Shown: positions 25,801 through 35,592 of the stretch, in pieces
Layout of the letters: each line of letters opens with the position of its first letter
Numbering within the stretch: the stretch's first letter is position 1
Origin: Aphelocoma coerulescens
Taxonomy: Eukaryota; Chordata; Aves; Passeriformes; Corvidae
Direction of reading: 5' to 3'
NCBI RefSeq assembly: GCF_041296385.1
Contig: NC_091016.1
Span: 16,281,497 to 16,345,496 of the forward strand
Length of the DNA: 64,000 bases
Made by a program: the position numbers and the translations under genes
The notes under the pieces: model-generated
Database searches by the model: none
Told to the model about the DNA's origin: nothing
The model's input: the letters and a program-made list of their open reading frames with translations, nothing else

Positions 25801-28614
25801 TGCAGTCAGTCCCAAGTGCAAAGTGGAGACAAAATATAACAGAGGCCACAATGCCAACATAAAGCATCTGAAGCTACAGTATGGAGAGATTCCCTGGAAA
25901 CTTTAAAATAGCTGCACAGGGAAACATGCTCCTGCCAGCAGCCACTTGAAGCAGGCTGTGTGAATGAAGGGACACCGGTGCATCAGAACCTCTGCAGAGC
26001 AGCCTCCTGGGAGGCTCCACATTATAGGCATTAGCTTCATTAGGACAGCAGGATCAGTTCTTTACTGCATGCTTGCATGAAGATCATTTGGGACCTCCTT
26101 TTTGTATCTCATGCAGGAAAGGAGCTCTTAATAATACCCTGCTACTGAAACCCACACTGGGGTGTAGCTCTGTAGTGGTTCCCAATGAAGCAGATTGCCT
26201 GCTTTGTCACTGCCAGCCCTGGTGACCCTGTGAGGGACCATGCTTCATCCCACACACGTTCTGTCTCCAGGAAAAGCTTGCCTTGGCTTATTAGAGTGGA
26301 AAAAAATAGATGAATAATAAAATGGGCAATTATACTTGGATACGATCACGCTGTTGATGTCAGCCTTGTACCTGATTCTCCCAAGGCTCGTAAGTCATCC
26401 TGAAACATATCCATAGAAAAAACTCAGATCCTATGCTACATCTGAATGAAATTGCTTCAGATCATTAAGAATTCTCCTGTCAGGACCAGGACAAAACCCT
26501 TCCAACACTCACTTGGAGCTGTCCTGGATTTCTGCAGCCCTTTGTGGAAACCTGCTGTAGGCAGTGTGTCTGGAGTTTGTTTGGGCCTTTAGGAAAGATG
26601 TGTGGAACAGCATGCAGGGCTCTCCTAGGAGAAAAATGCTGGCCAGTGATCATATTTTACTAGTCCCCTATGATGGCTTCACACAGCAACAGCCCCAAGG
26701 CTGCTGAGAGGAAGGCACAGAGGAAGATAACCCTCCTGTTTCTGAGGGAAATTCTCTGACAACAAACCAACCTGAGCTGTCAAACAGCTGTGAGAAATAT
26801 TCACTCACCCATAAGGCTGAAAGAGGAGAAAGTCATCTAAGCAAAACTCTTTATGAGTATAAACAAGTCAGCTGAGTTGCGTGCATCTCCCTGATGAGGC
26901 ACAGCTCCCCCTCAAATGCACAAACCTTTATGCCTTTGCCCGGCCCGTGGGGCTGCCTGTCCCCTTTCCCACGTGCTGGCTGCTCAGGAACTTACATTCT
27001 TTCCCACTGCCCACCAGGCTCCAAGCAACAGCTCCTTTCCCCTCCCCTTTCTCTGCCGGTAACAAGCGTGGGTTCACTCCCCTTTTCCTCCCGCCCACAC
27101 TCAGCAGGCCTGGCCTCCTGCTCGTTCCATCTTTGCCTGTGTGAATGGAGCACTCCTTCTCATGGCTACCTGCAATGCCTGAACGAAAACATCATTTTGT
27201 CCCTCACACAGCTGGCCTGGCGTTTTGAAACATGGGCCAAGGGGGAAACCTTTCAGTGTGTTTGGTCAAGGCCGGGCTATGCTCAAGGCAAAGGTGTGTC
27301 AGTGTACTCGGCTCCTTCTCTCCTCATGGTGTCCGGCAGGCACAGGAGCCCACAGCTCCTGCAGAAACCATCACGGCACTCCGTGGGAGCAAACTTGTGT
27401 CCAGTCCTCACACAGAGCTCTGGTGTCCAGCACTGCACCTCCTTGGAATGAGGAATTGTTGCAGTGCTCTTGGAAGGAGCTAAGGAGGTTTGGCCTTCAG
27501 ATCAGCTCCTTCCTAGCTCCTGATTTGCTGCCCTGGCTAAGCTGCTGCCTGTGGCAACACTTGGTTCACAGCTGACAGCCCTGCTCTGCTGGCAGGCAGC
27601 CATTGCAGGAGCTTTTGCTGGGGTCATTGAACCTTTCAGATCTTCCCAAGGAGAGCTAAGGAGAGAACTTGTCAAAGGAGCATTGCCTGGGCAAAGCTTT
27701 TAACATTAAATCTTTTCTCTGTGCTCACTACCATGCACAGTAAATATTTGAGGAAGCAAGCTTCCTGCTCCAGAAATTCCTCCAATCAGTCAGATTGCCA
27801 GAAAGAAAATGCAGATTTGGGATGTGTCATCTCACTTTAATTCATTGTATAGAGAAACACAGGAGCACTTCTTGTGAGCTGTGTGTCTAACCTAAGTGAC
27901 CTTGCCACCAAGAACTGAGAAAAGTGGGGAGAGATGGAATCAGTGGCACAAGGATCTGCAGTAGGATTCTCCCGCAGGCCTGAGGAAAGTGCCCCGGGGT
28001 TCCACTGGGCCATGGCTTTTTACATCAAAACTTCATGCTTCACACTGGGGTGGTGAATCTTCCCTGGCCTTGTCAGGCCACACTGTGATCTCAGAAATGC
28101 TTGTTAGGCCTCAGCCTTGATGAACAGCCCCTGGACTAAGCTCCTCTTGAGCTTGCCCAAAACACTGAGTGCTCCCAGGAACTTGTGCTGTCTAACCAGA
28201 TCCTGGGGTTTTCTATGAACAGTCTTGGAAACTACTTTTCTTGCCTGAATGCCATAACATCCTTCTTCTCGCACTTCCAAAGACAGGGTGCTGACCCAAA
28301 GTGCGGCCATGAGGAAGCATTTTATGACTGAAGCCCACTGTCTTGTGGCCCATCAACAGCGGCCCAAAAGGAAGCCCTCGAAGCTCTCCTGGACCACAGC
28401 AGCTGCCACTGGCAACCTCCAGTGGGGCCTCTCAGAGCCAGCGAGCTCAAGTTTCCTGTACTCACAGGATCGTCGATCAACAATGGATCCTGGGCCAATC
28501 CCCCCACTCCTCACGGCCCCAGTTTAACTACTGTTAAGCTTGAGTGCTGTTAAGCTTTTAGGCCACATTCCTTTTCATCCTTGTCCTTTCTCTCCCTTTG
28601 TCAAAACCCGTCTA

Positions 28615-28652
<38 letters not shown>

Positions 28653-31600
28653 TCTCAGTTCATGTCTGGTTTGATTGACTGCATTTTGTTTGTTGCTTTT
28701 TTCCCTTGTTGTGCCTTAAAGGACTAGTAAGTAATAGTGTGAATGTTGCCAACAAATTTTGTTGAGCTGTTACTTCATATTCTGCACTAGTTTGAAAACA
28801 AACCAGTGAGAAATCACAAGACAGAACTGTAATTTAATAGGAAAATGAAAATAATTGCAATAGTACAAGAACACTGACAGAGTCAGGATACAACCTGACA
28901 CCCTGTTAATCAGGGTGGTGGTAGCAGCCCAGATGAAGTGGTCCTATTGAAGCAGTGATCCTGTTGAAGGGTCTGGTCTTCGGCTGAAGGTCCAGTAGTA
29001 ACTCTTATCCTCTGGGAACCCAGGAGGGAAGAGCTGCTTGTGCTTCAATCCTACCTGATTATATCCAGGTGGGAATGCTTGGCTCCTCCCCCTGGGTGGA
29101 GCATCTCCCAAGGGGCTGATGTAATTCTATGAGTCATGCAGTGGGTCATTGCTTGCCCATTAAACAGAGATAGCCTCCAGAGGGATTTAGCAAGGATGAG
29201 TCATGGTAGGAGATAACAAACACAGCCCCATCTCTTTTAACAGCTTGTGAAGGTGACAATAGAATACATACTGTTGGTTGCATCTTACACTGTAACCTAG
29301 GACATATTCAATCTGGTTTTACTGATAACCTTGACAGTGAATTTTTAAGCAATCTCAGACACTCGTTCATAACAAGCCTTGGGAGCATGAGGTACAGGGC
29401 TGACATTGGAAAGCAGGAGAATCACTCTAAAGTGACCAGTTTAAATGTCCATTTCATTTCTCTTCTATTTATTTCACTCGATTAAGCCAAGCCAAGCTTT
29501 TCTTGGAGGCAGAATGTGTGTGGGACGTACTACGCCATTATCCCATAACTCTGGGCTGAATGGCACCCAGGCTGCAGTACAGATTTGAGGAACCCTTGTC
29601 ACCTGTTCAATAACCTCACAGTTCGCTCATCCTTCTGCAAACAAGTCGCAAACAACGCTGTTGGACTGCTGTCCTGGGTAAATATACATACAGATGCCTT
29701 TTCCAAAGCAGTGCCTCTTTTGCCAGTGAAATACACGTCCTCTTCTTACCTATGGAATTGTGATTGAAGACACCTCTGAGCCAGATCTGTCTGAGATTGC
29801 AAAGGAGCAAAGCTTTGGGATTTGGGCACATTCTCTTTGTTGCTTTGCTCAGGCCTTTTGTGAGCACAGAATACATTGAGGCAGAAAACTGTAGACTACA
29901 CAGGATCTTCTGGGTCCATTGTCCCCCAAACATGGTAATAGGTGGCCCCATTGGAATGCTAACTAACAAACAGCAGCACAAATGACATGAAGAAAACATG
30001 GCAAAAGAGGAAGAGGAGAGGCCCTGTGAGGAAAGAATACCGTGAGACAGTGGCTTGTTGAGTCAGCTGCACTCTGACAACCTCTAGGCCAGCAGGTCTC
30101 ACATTCTCAGCTTGTTTTTTTTAAAAATTATTTTATTTAAAACTGAAAAAAAACCCCTCAAAATAAAAGATATACAGTTGAAAATCTATTTTCAAATTTT
30201 AAAATATAAAATTACAACACATTTATTCAAACCTACATCTACATGTCAGAACATATGTACATCTGTAACTACAAAGCCTAACGTATAAATCCAAATCTTC
30301 AAACATTCTTCGGACAGGCAGCACCTTCTTCCTGAGCTCGAGGAAAGAGAGCTCTTCTGGATAGGAGGCAAGGGCTTTGTCGGTTAGGGAACATAGGAAA
30401 TGTCCAAGGAAAACTTCTTGATAAGACTGTAGCCAGTCAGTCCTGCAAAGTGGAGACACAAAATATAAGAGAGGCCGCAATGCAAACCTAAAGCATCTGA
30501 AGCTACGTATTTAATGGGACAGACCACCTGGAAACTTCTAAAGAGCTGCACAGGGAAACACGCTCCTGCCAGCAGCCACTTGAGGCAGACCAGGGAGACA
30601 CCCTGACCCACTTCCAGAGAGCCAGCACAGGAACAGCGTGGCCTCTGGGCTGCCCTGGGACAGCAGGGAGCCCAGAGCCCTGTGCTTTCCAGGAATGGCT
30701 CAGCTGCACACGCACCCTCCGGCTCCTCTCCCGGCCCCACAGCTGAGCAGCCCTACAGCTACACGGGGCACTGGGAGCTGCACAGCTCATTGCAGGGGGC
30801 ACATGCAGGGCAGAACTGTTCCCTGGCAATGTGCCCAGGCTCTCTAGGCTGGCACAAGAGCCTTCCTCCCGCCAGAGAGCGGCCCAGCTCCCGCCTTACC
30901 TCTTTGTGAGGCTGAGCCATGCTCAGCCTTCACCGTGTCCTCCCTGGCAGTGACCCCGGGGGCAGCGCTGCTCAGCTGCCCCTGCCGGGGCTCCTGGGCC
31001 AAGGCCCCCTGAGCAGGCTGCGAGCGGAGACCTGCACTGCCAAGCCTGGGGGTCTGCACAGCATCCTTGCAGCCAGGCAGGGGCGGGAGGGCACCAGGGT
31101 GGGGAGGCCACACAGGGCCCTCCTTAGGCATGGTCTCCATCCACTTCTTCCTTGAGGTTTTGTCTCCAGAAGAAGCTGTAGATCAGGTACAAGGGAAGAA
31201 GTGAGTTAGTCGAACTCCAGCCTCTGCTATCTACTCATTGAATGGGTGAGGCATCCAAGGATTTTTTAAGTATTGAGAAGTTTGCTTTGTTTTTATCTTT
31301 CATGAAACTAGCATCACTGTGATTGTTCTTAACAGTATGGACCTGGCAAGCCTGAAGGGCAAGGTGGAAGGCTGCAACGATAAGAGGGGAAAAAACCCAT
31401 TCCTTCTTGAGACTGGGCTTCTGTGCATACCAAGTACAGACCCACACAGTCCTGACTGCTGTTCCTGCAAACCAGCAAGACCTCTCAGCAAGCAGGCAGG
31501 CCTTGTTGGTGTTTTAATAGCACCGTTATAACATCCTCAGGGTTCGAGCTGATCAGCCAGCAGACGAAGAAGGGGAAATTTATCTTTAGTGAGACCTGAC

Positions 31601-33740
31601 ATTGATGGCAAAGATAGAAACAGGCCTTGCATCTTATGACCATGTCCACTTTGTGGTCTGCTGTGGCCACAGTCCCTGTCCTGACTGGCAGTATGAGTCA
31701 TTTGGCTACTGAGAAAAAGGAGAAAGCAGAGTAAACCAAGGACAGAATGTTGTGATGCCTTGGGCATCCTTGCAGGATCATCTGTACCTGTCAGCCACCT
31801 ACTCTGACACAGAGCCAGCACTGACCACCATCGACCAGTTTTCCCTGAAATCTGCTGGGATTTTTTTCCATTTGGCCGAGGCCTTTCATCTCCATTCTAT
31901 CCTCACCTTTTTCTTCAGCAGTCTTTCCTTTTCCAGTGAAGTCCATGTTCGAACCCGTGCTTCTGCCTCGCAGAAGTATCTGGGTTTGAATTTGGGAACG
32001 CTCTCGGCGTAGACAGCGACGGGAGCTTGGTACCCAGCCTTAGAACAAGGTCGGGGGACTCCAATCGCCAGCAGTCGGCGCAGAGAGGCAGAGCCGGACG
32101 CGTCTCCTGCCGCTGTGCCTGTGACACCCGCGACCTTCACAACCTCAGCGCGGGGCTGCCCCTTTGTGACACGCTCGCCCGTGGTTCTCTCGTTTCCATG
32201 GCCGCAAAACCCCCATCCCAACACCGTCCCCTTCCCTTCCCAAGGGCAGCCAGCCCTAAGCCCCAGCAGGCTAGGCCTGTGGGTTTGACACTGTCTAGGA
32301 GGAAAGGCACTTTCCAAAGCTACTTCTCAAGGCATTTATTTTTGTAACTCCCACTCAGATCTGGGCTGGGTTTTGCACTTTTTGGATTTGATTTTTTCTG
32401 TTCACAACAAACGAAGGGCTGGCACATGAACAGTGGTACCCCATGTTAGAAGTTGAAGAAGCTTTGCACTCTCCATTAGATATCCCCAGTATTCAAGCAG
32501 CCCATATCTGTAGGGAACAAATTGGCCTATCCAAACAATCCACTTTTGCTCTACTTCATTTTTCTAGGGGTTTATTCCCTGCTTTCCTTCCTGCAGAGAC
32601 ACCCAAACCCAACATAAACATGACCTGCCTCAAAATATTTCTGATCTTGGCTAATCCTAACAATTGAAAATCTTCCTAATGGAAAAACCACTGGGCAGGT
32701 CATTCTGAAACGCTCTCCAACAGAGCTCCTAAAACTCAGAGAACTAATCATTCTCTACAGTCCTCCACCGATGATAAAATCATGTGGCAGCCAAGCGGTA
32801 AAAAAAAAAGAATAACTTTCTGAAATCAGGATTTTTTTCCCCCTGTAGAACATTACAGTTACATTACCTACACACTCCTAGTCCAGAATTAATCCAGCAA
32901 AAATGCCACCTTACATACTCAGCAATTCTTCTCCCCAGATGCATTCAGCATTCCAGCTGCATATCAGCAATTACGGAGTCATTCCAAAGGGGCCGTGCCC
33001 AGGATTTGGCAGAACTAACCCTGAGGCAAGGGATCAGTGGGTCTCATCCCTTTTTCTGCATCAGCAAAATTATTTGTTCAAATCTCATCTTTCCCATCTA
33101 TTAAAGGAAGCTTTGCCCCCTGCAATAGATGCTCCCAGTATTCAGCGGGCCGATATGATCAGTGTATCTGTAGGGTGTAAATTGGCCATGCAAATGTTCT
33201 CCTTCCTTGTGGCAGGGGTTCATTCCTGCTTTCTTTCCTGCAGACACACCCAAACCCAACATTAACATCACCTGCCTCAAAACAATTCTCATCTTGGCTG
33301 TCCCTGAACATTCAAAACTATACACAGAGCGTTTCCCTGTCCCCCGGGACAGGCTCTAAGGCTGGGCTCTCACTTGCACGGAATGAAGAAGAGCTGCTGC
33401 ACTTGCCAGCGGCTCTGGGGTCTCGCGATCAGCGCTTTGAGTGCAGCTTTTGTACCCACTCTGCCTCCCTGAGCCGAGCAGCATTCCTGGGCATCGGCAC
33501 CGCCGCTGCAGGCCAACATCCTCCGGGCACAGCTGCAGGAAGGAGATTGCAACGAGTCCTGGCTGAAGGAGTCTCCAGTCTGCTGCAGCCCTTCACCTGG
33601 GGCGGAATTGTCTTGTGCCGCCATGGGGGGAGCAAAGGGGCGATGGGCTCTGTGCAGATGAGGGTCTCCTCGGTGTGCTGCTGGTCGCTGGGCCCCACAC
33701 AGCTGCTGGTGCGTTGCCCCGCAGCATCAGGAGCCTGCAT
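7567..33740 (-). CDS. TOGARAM2: TOGARAM2-like protein (TOG array regulator of axonemal microtubules), right tandem copy
   Basis: The family binds tubulin through TOG (HEAT-type) domains and supports ciliary or axonemal microtubules. Sixteen minus-strand exons are placed, spanning 26 kb. From 31175 to the stop at 7567 every acceptor and donor is GT/AG and all fourteen exons join in phase, though the start of exon 23701-23785 is uncertain. Exons 20304-20436 to 15446-15563 form one TOG domain (blocks SIKHLAESHSEVLL, SKVSYCAIVTLGELF, EHVTPARAMTALM). Exons 12818-13022 to 7567-7820 form the C-terminal TOG (EPLQKLYNLLEAKEF, KKVKQKALDVLAEIIG, PVLWSFLGNKALPVRSANV). N-terminal exons lie at 33597-33740 and 31907-32290; the second ends in phase 0, while 30900-31175 needs one carried base, so an exon between them is missing from my model. 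The first ATG in frame is at 33740. The family is clear; TOGARAM2 rather than TOGARAM1 is from recall of the family. The intact frame argues that this copy is functional. Confidence 0.8.
10003..10089 (-). CDS. TOGARAM2: TOGARAM2-like exon, C-terminal TOG
   Basis: The exon is 87 bases, with a CCCTTGTAG acceptor and a CTCAG/GTATGG donor. The block is SLMKEFSHRRSELKGQALLD. Confidence 0.8.
10757..11084 (+). repeat. 328-base inverted repeat, arm 1
   Basis: This is the reverse complement of 25972-26299, the same length, with only a handful of mismatches by eye. It lies in the intron between exons 10003-10089 and 11427-11643. A piece at about 29486-29535 is a third, partial copy in this orientation. 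Confidence 0.9.
11427..11643 (-). CDS. TOGARAM2: TOGARAM2-like exon, C-terminal TOG
   Basis: The exon is 217 bases, with a CTCTTCACAG acceptor and a TTAG/GTAAGG donor. It is the strongest family match in the gene, with KKVKQKALDVLAEIIG followed by ALNPVIICLVEGI. Confidence 0.88.
12818..13022 (-). CDS. TOGARAM2: TOGARAM2-like exon, start of C-terminal TOG
   Basis: The exon is 205 bases, with a TTTTCCAG acceptor and a CCAA/GTATGT donor. The block is EPLQKLYNLLEAKEFKTRM. Confidence 0.85.
13212..13449 (-). other. Exon-like open segment of unknown origin inside a TOGARAM2-like intron
   Basis: A strong acceptor (pyrimidine-rich, ending CCTTCAG) and a good donor (CTGA/GTAAGC) bound 79 open codons with a protein-like composition, for example EVASLFPHKAVRHVYLR. 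I do not recognise the family. It needs one carried base, whereas the flanking exons at 14387 and 13022 join each other perfectly without it. So it would break the frame if included in this gene. It may be a cassette exon, a relic of another gene or chance. Confidence 0.25.
14387..14490 (-). CDS. TOGARAM2: TOGARAM2-like exon, basic linker
   Basis: The exon is 104 bases, with a CTTTGTAG acceptor and an ACG/GTACTG donor. It encodes a charged linker (VQEPVKKRSDGSKKP) between the two TOG domains. Confidence 0.75.
15446..15563 (-). CDS. TOGARAM2: TOGARAM2-like exon, end of TOG domain
   Basis: The exon is 118 bases, with a GTGTTAG acceptor and a GAAA/GTAAG donor. The block QEMVKMMLSHRKFNRLLEQ is followed by a lysine-rich end. 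Confidence 0.8.
16425..16612 (+). mobile_element. CR1 LINE 3' fragment
   Basis: The segment shows the CR1 3' untranslated pattern: a GGGCAGTGGTCACAGCACC-type start, then GGACTCGATGACCCTGATGG, ending in the CR1 tail. It lies in an intron of the TOGARAM2-like gene and is closely related to the copy at 17.9 kb. Confidence 0.75.
16719..16871 (-). CDS. TOGARAM2: TOGARAM2-like exon, TOG domain
   Basis: The exon is 153 bases, with a CTTCCCAG acceptor and an AAG/GTAATG donor. The block HVQVRKCAAQLLLSLMEKTG is a HEAT helix pair. Confidence 0.8.
17905..18172 (+). mobile_element. CR1 LINE 3' fragment
   Basis: This is a longer copy of the same CR1 subfamily, with GAGGTTGGATATCAGGAAAA and GAGCTGGACTCGATGATCCT. 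It ends near a TCTGTGATTCTGT tail, the usual short 3' repeat of CR1. Confidence 0.85.
18364..18599 (-). CDS. TOGARAM2: TOGARAM2-like exon, TOG domain
   Basis: The exon is 236 bases, with a TTCCCCAG acceptor and a CCA/GTAGGT donor. HEAT-type helices include LQKDMDSEVDEVARVLLQ and the HVTPARAMTALM segment. Confidence 0.85.
19362..19467 (-). CDS. TOGARAM2: TOGARAM2-like exon, start of TOG domain
   Basis: The exon is 106 bases, with a CTTTCAG acceptor and a CGAG/GTAAG donor. The block KGLFSIKHLAESHSEVLL is characteristic of TOGARAM TOG domains. Confidence 0.8.
19530..19645 (+). mobile_element. Possible worn LINE (CR1-type) fragment
   Basis: The words around TCGCTGCCACAGG followed by aagaggcaaatag resemble the common 3' region of CR1-type LINEs. 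It is short and degraded, so the call is tentative. Confidence 0.35.
20304..20436 (-). CDS. TOGARAM2: TOGARAM2-like exon
   Basis: The exon is 133 bases, with a CTTACAG acceptor and a CTG/GTAAG donor. It enters with two bases and leaves with two. It ends with the block LLEALSLLSSDDW that leads into the first TOG helix. Confidence 0.75.
22446..22607 (-). CDS. TOGARAM2: TOGARAM2-like exon
   Basis: The exon is 162 bases, with a CCCTGCAG acceptor and a CTCAG/GTAAGC donor. It encodes NVPLLPNKPIIHGDGSFPRN, a conserved-looking motif in the linker before the TOG domain. Confidence 0.65.
22745..23035 (-). mobile_element. CR1 LINE 3' fragment
   Basis: The reverse-oriented CR1 3' end starts with ATCACAGAATCACAGA, continues with CATCTAGTCCAGCCCCC and passes an AAAACTTCTTCCTAATATCT stretch. 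It lies just upstream (minus strand) of the exon at 22446-22607. Confidence 0.9.
23701..23785 (-). CDS. TOGARAM2: TOGARAM2-like exon (5' boundary uncertain)
   Basis: The donor CAGCAA/GTAAGT is clear and leaves one base, which matches the next exon. Several weak acceptors could serve as the start; 23785 keeps phase 0. The block is TEIKTKREKETSLQ. Confidence 0.45.
24798..24886 (-). CDS. TOGARAM2: TOGARAM2-like exon
   Basis: The exon is 89 bases, with a TTAACAG acceptor and an AAAAG/GTGAGG donor. It completes the split Gly codon of the upstream exon and ends in phase 0 (block NAEALKDGFQK). Confidence 0.65.
24834..25890. repeat. Segmental duplicate, copy 2 (partner 1-1050)
   Basis: This is the right partner of the block at 1-1050 and carries the exon at 24798-24886. 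Similarity weakens after about 25840, and it is followed directly by one arm of a 328-base inverted repeat at 25972. Confidence 0.9.
25972..26299 (-). repeat. 328-base inverted repeat, arm 2
   Basis: This is the partner of 10757-11084. It begins directly after the segmental duplicate block that ends near 25900, inside the enlarged intron. Confidence 0.9.
26300..28782. other. Intronic sequence without recognised exons
   Basis: This is part of the 6.0 kb intron of the TOGARAM2-like gene and is missing from the left copy. It has some C/T-rich stretches (26900-27500) and a CA microsatellite, but no exon or known element was recognised. Confidence 0.5.
28617..28648. repeat. (CA)n microsatellite
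   Basis: About 16 CA units lie within the enlarged intron. Confidence 0.97.
28783..29304 (-). mobile_element. Solo LTR of an endogenous retrovirus (522 bases)
   Basis: The element has TG...CA ends with short inverted repeats (TGCACTAG and TGTCCTAG). It is flanked by a perfect 5-base target duplication, tattc, at 28778-28782 and 29305-29309. An ATTAAA signal on the minus strand (plus-strand tttaat near 28833) fixes the orientation. A 5-base duplication suits an ERVL-type or similar family. No internal viral genes are present, so it arose by LTR-LTR recombination. It is part of the extra sequence in the enlarged TOGARAM2-like intron. Confidence 0.85.
30534..31044. repeat. Triplicated linker-exon block, copy C
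   Basis: This copy serves as the exon at 30900-31175 plus adjacent intron of the right-hand gene. It differs from copy A at only a couple of positions, for example near 30640 and 30721. Confidence 0.9.
30900..31175 (-). CDS. TOGARAM2: TOGARAM2-like linker exon
   Basis: The exon is 276 bases. Its acceptor ends CTACAG after a long pyrimidine stretch and its donor is GTAAGG. It is low-complexity and rich in Ala, Gln, Gly and Pro. It ends with one base carried into the exon at 24886. Confidence 0.65.
31907..32290 (-). CDS. TOGARAM2: TOGARAM2-like N-terminal exon
   Basis: The exon is 384 bases, phase 0 to 0, with a pyrimidine-rich acceptor ending AGACAG and an AAAAAG/GTGAGG donor. It encodes the block VPKFKPRYFCEAEARVRTW, typical of a conserved N-terminal segment. 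It is absent from the left tandem copy. Confidence 0.55.
32316..33075. repeat. TOGARAM2-like 5' flank repeat, right copy
   Basis: This is the partner of 2047-2830. It lies in the intron between the exons at 31907-32290 and 33597-33740. It is more diverged than the exon-bearing duplicate blocks. Confidence 0.8.
33095..33315. repeat. Extra partial copy of the flank repeat
   Basis: This is a third, more diverged copy of the middle part of the flank repeat, comparable to 32455-32660. It sits immediately to the right of the second copy, so the unit was duplicated again in tandem here only. Confidence 0.7.
33597..33740 (-). CDS. TOGARAM2: TOGARAM2-like N-terminal exon with candidate start ATG
   Basis: The exon is open and ends at a CCAG/GTGAAG donor in phase 0, with the block CVGPSDQQHTEET. 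A strong acceptor (TTTTTCCATGCAG) ends at 33735. So either translation starts at the ATG at 33738-33740, or the exon starts at 33734 and is internal to a longer transcript. Confidence 0.45.
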
Positions 33741-34654
33741 GGAAAAATAACACTGCCAGTGCAAGTGACAGCCACCCATCCCTGCCATGGCCCTGCCCAC
33801 AGGGCGTCCTGCCTACCAAACTGCTCGAGTCAGGTCATGTTAGAGCAACATAAAAAATGTTCAAATGATGCATTTTCCACATTCTGTCAAAATCATGGCC
33901 ATACAGTCCACATGTTGGAGGCAGACTGCTGTCAGCAGAATGGGGGAAGCCCCAGCAGCTGCTCTCCCCATGGCAGGATGCCCATGGCAGCAGAGGCAAG
34001 TCTCTGCCCTTGCCCACTGCAGTGGCACCCAGGACAGTGCTTTGGAGTTGCTCCCACGGAACTCAGGCTGCTGCTACAGCAGCAACATCACTTCACACAT
34101 TTGATAACAAAGAGTTGGAATGGCACACAGGACTTGCCCCAAGAGCTACAAATAAAAGGCGGGGTGGTTAGAAGAGTTTGCTCCTTTTTAATACAAGCAG
34201 GCCTGGATTTAAGCAGGGACACTGGGCTAATCATACTGGGGACTGCTTTATAAGCCTTGTCTCTAGCAATTCCCACCAGCCTGCAAGATTTTGTCAGTAG
34301 AAAGGGGTAGCTAAGGTTTTACAGCACATCCATGAGCAAGTCTGGGCCAGAACTCAAAAGCACAAGACAAATACTCCCAAATCTGCCCCCCATGGGGAAA
34401 GGAAGCAGAAAAGCAGATGAAACAAGTGCCATTGAAGCTAAATTGCCTGCATTTATCTTCTGGTCCAACCTTTCTGTACAAAATCTCCTCAATTCAAACA
34501 CACAGCTTAAGATCAAGGAATAAAAGTGTTTCGAGAGCATTTAAAGCCTGATTCCTCTTACTTGCACGGAAAGGTAGATGCTAAATTCCTTAAGAACACA
34601 AATGTGGGTCTGTTTGGGACTGCATCCTTCAAAACAAGGAATGGAGGTTTAGAA

Positions 34655-35190
34655 TCACAGAACTGTTTCCATTGGGAAAGACCTTTAAGATCACAGAGTC
34701 CCCCCAATAACCTGAGGCCGCTAACACTGCCAAGGCCACCACTAAAGCATATCCCAGGACGGGATGCCATTGGCCTTCTTGGCCACCTGGGCACACGCTG
34801 GCTCACGTTCAGCCACTGCCAAGCAGCACCCTCAGCTCCTTTTCTGCTGGGCAGCTTTCCAGCCACTCTGCCCCCGGCCTGTAGCCTTCCGTGGGGTTGT
34901 TGTGGCCCAAGTGCAGGACGGGACACTTCACCTTGTTGAACCTCATACAACTGACCTCAGCCCATGATCCAGCCTGGCCAGATCTCTCTGTAGAGACTTC
35001 CTACCCTCCAGCAGATCAACGCTCCCACCCAGCTTGGCGTCATCTGCAAACTGGCTGAGATGCCCTTGATCCTCTCCTCCAGATCATTGATAAAGATATG
35101 AAACACGACTGGCCCCAGTGCTGAGCCCTGGGGAACACCACTTGGGACCAGCCACCAACTGCATTTAATTCCATTTAATTCCACCACTCC
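34655..35190 (-). mobile_element. CR1 LINE fragment with reverse-transcriptase remnant
   Basis: On the minus strand a stretch near 35150-35080 reads [20 protein letters not shown], the conserved reverse-transcriptase block of CR1-type LINEs. The frame is lost soon after. The left end resembles the CR1 3' end, so internal sequence is deleted or two fragments are joined. Confidence 0.85.
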
Positions 35191-35361
35191 CTGGGCCTGC
35201 CCATCCTGACAGTCTTCACCCAGGGAAGGAAGAGTGCATTAAGTACTTCAGGCTTTTCTTCATGCTTTGTTCTATGTTTCCCCCCACATCCAGTAAAAGG
35301 CAGAGATTCTCCTCAGCCCTCCTTTTGTTGCTGTTGTATTTACAGAAATAGTTCTACTCTC

Positions 35362-35592
35362 TTTTGCAAGTTTCTAGGAAGAAATTCTTTACTGGGAGGC
35401 TGCTGAGGTACAGGGAACAAGTTACCCAGAGAAGCTGTGGATGCCCCAAGCCTGGAAGCATTCAAGGCCAGGTTGGATTGAGCCCTGAGCAACCTCGTCT
35501 AGTGGAAGATGTCCCTGCCCACAGCCAGGGCTTTGGAAGTAGAAAATCTCTCAGGATCTTTCCAATATAAATCATTCTGTGATTCTATGATT
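35362..35592 (+). mobile_element. CR1 LINE 3' fragment
   Basis: This is a plus-oriented CR1 3' end containing AAGCATTCAAGGCCAGGTTG and closing with ATTCTGTGATTCTATGAT. It abuts the PIM exon-2 relic. Confidence 0.9.

Noticed and set aside
30305..30340. Short match to the last TOGARAM2-like exon (ggacaggcagc... as at 7715)
   Set aside because: About 25 bases only; too short to call an exon relic with confidence.
34558..34950. 130-codon minus-strand open frame
   Set aside because: It lies in a CR1 fragment; only the neighbouring reverse-transcriptase block is meaningful.
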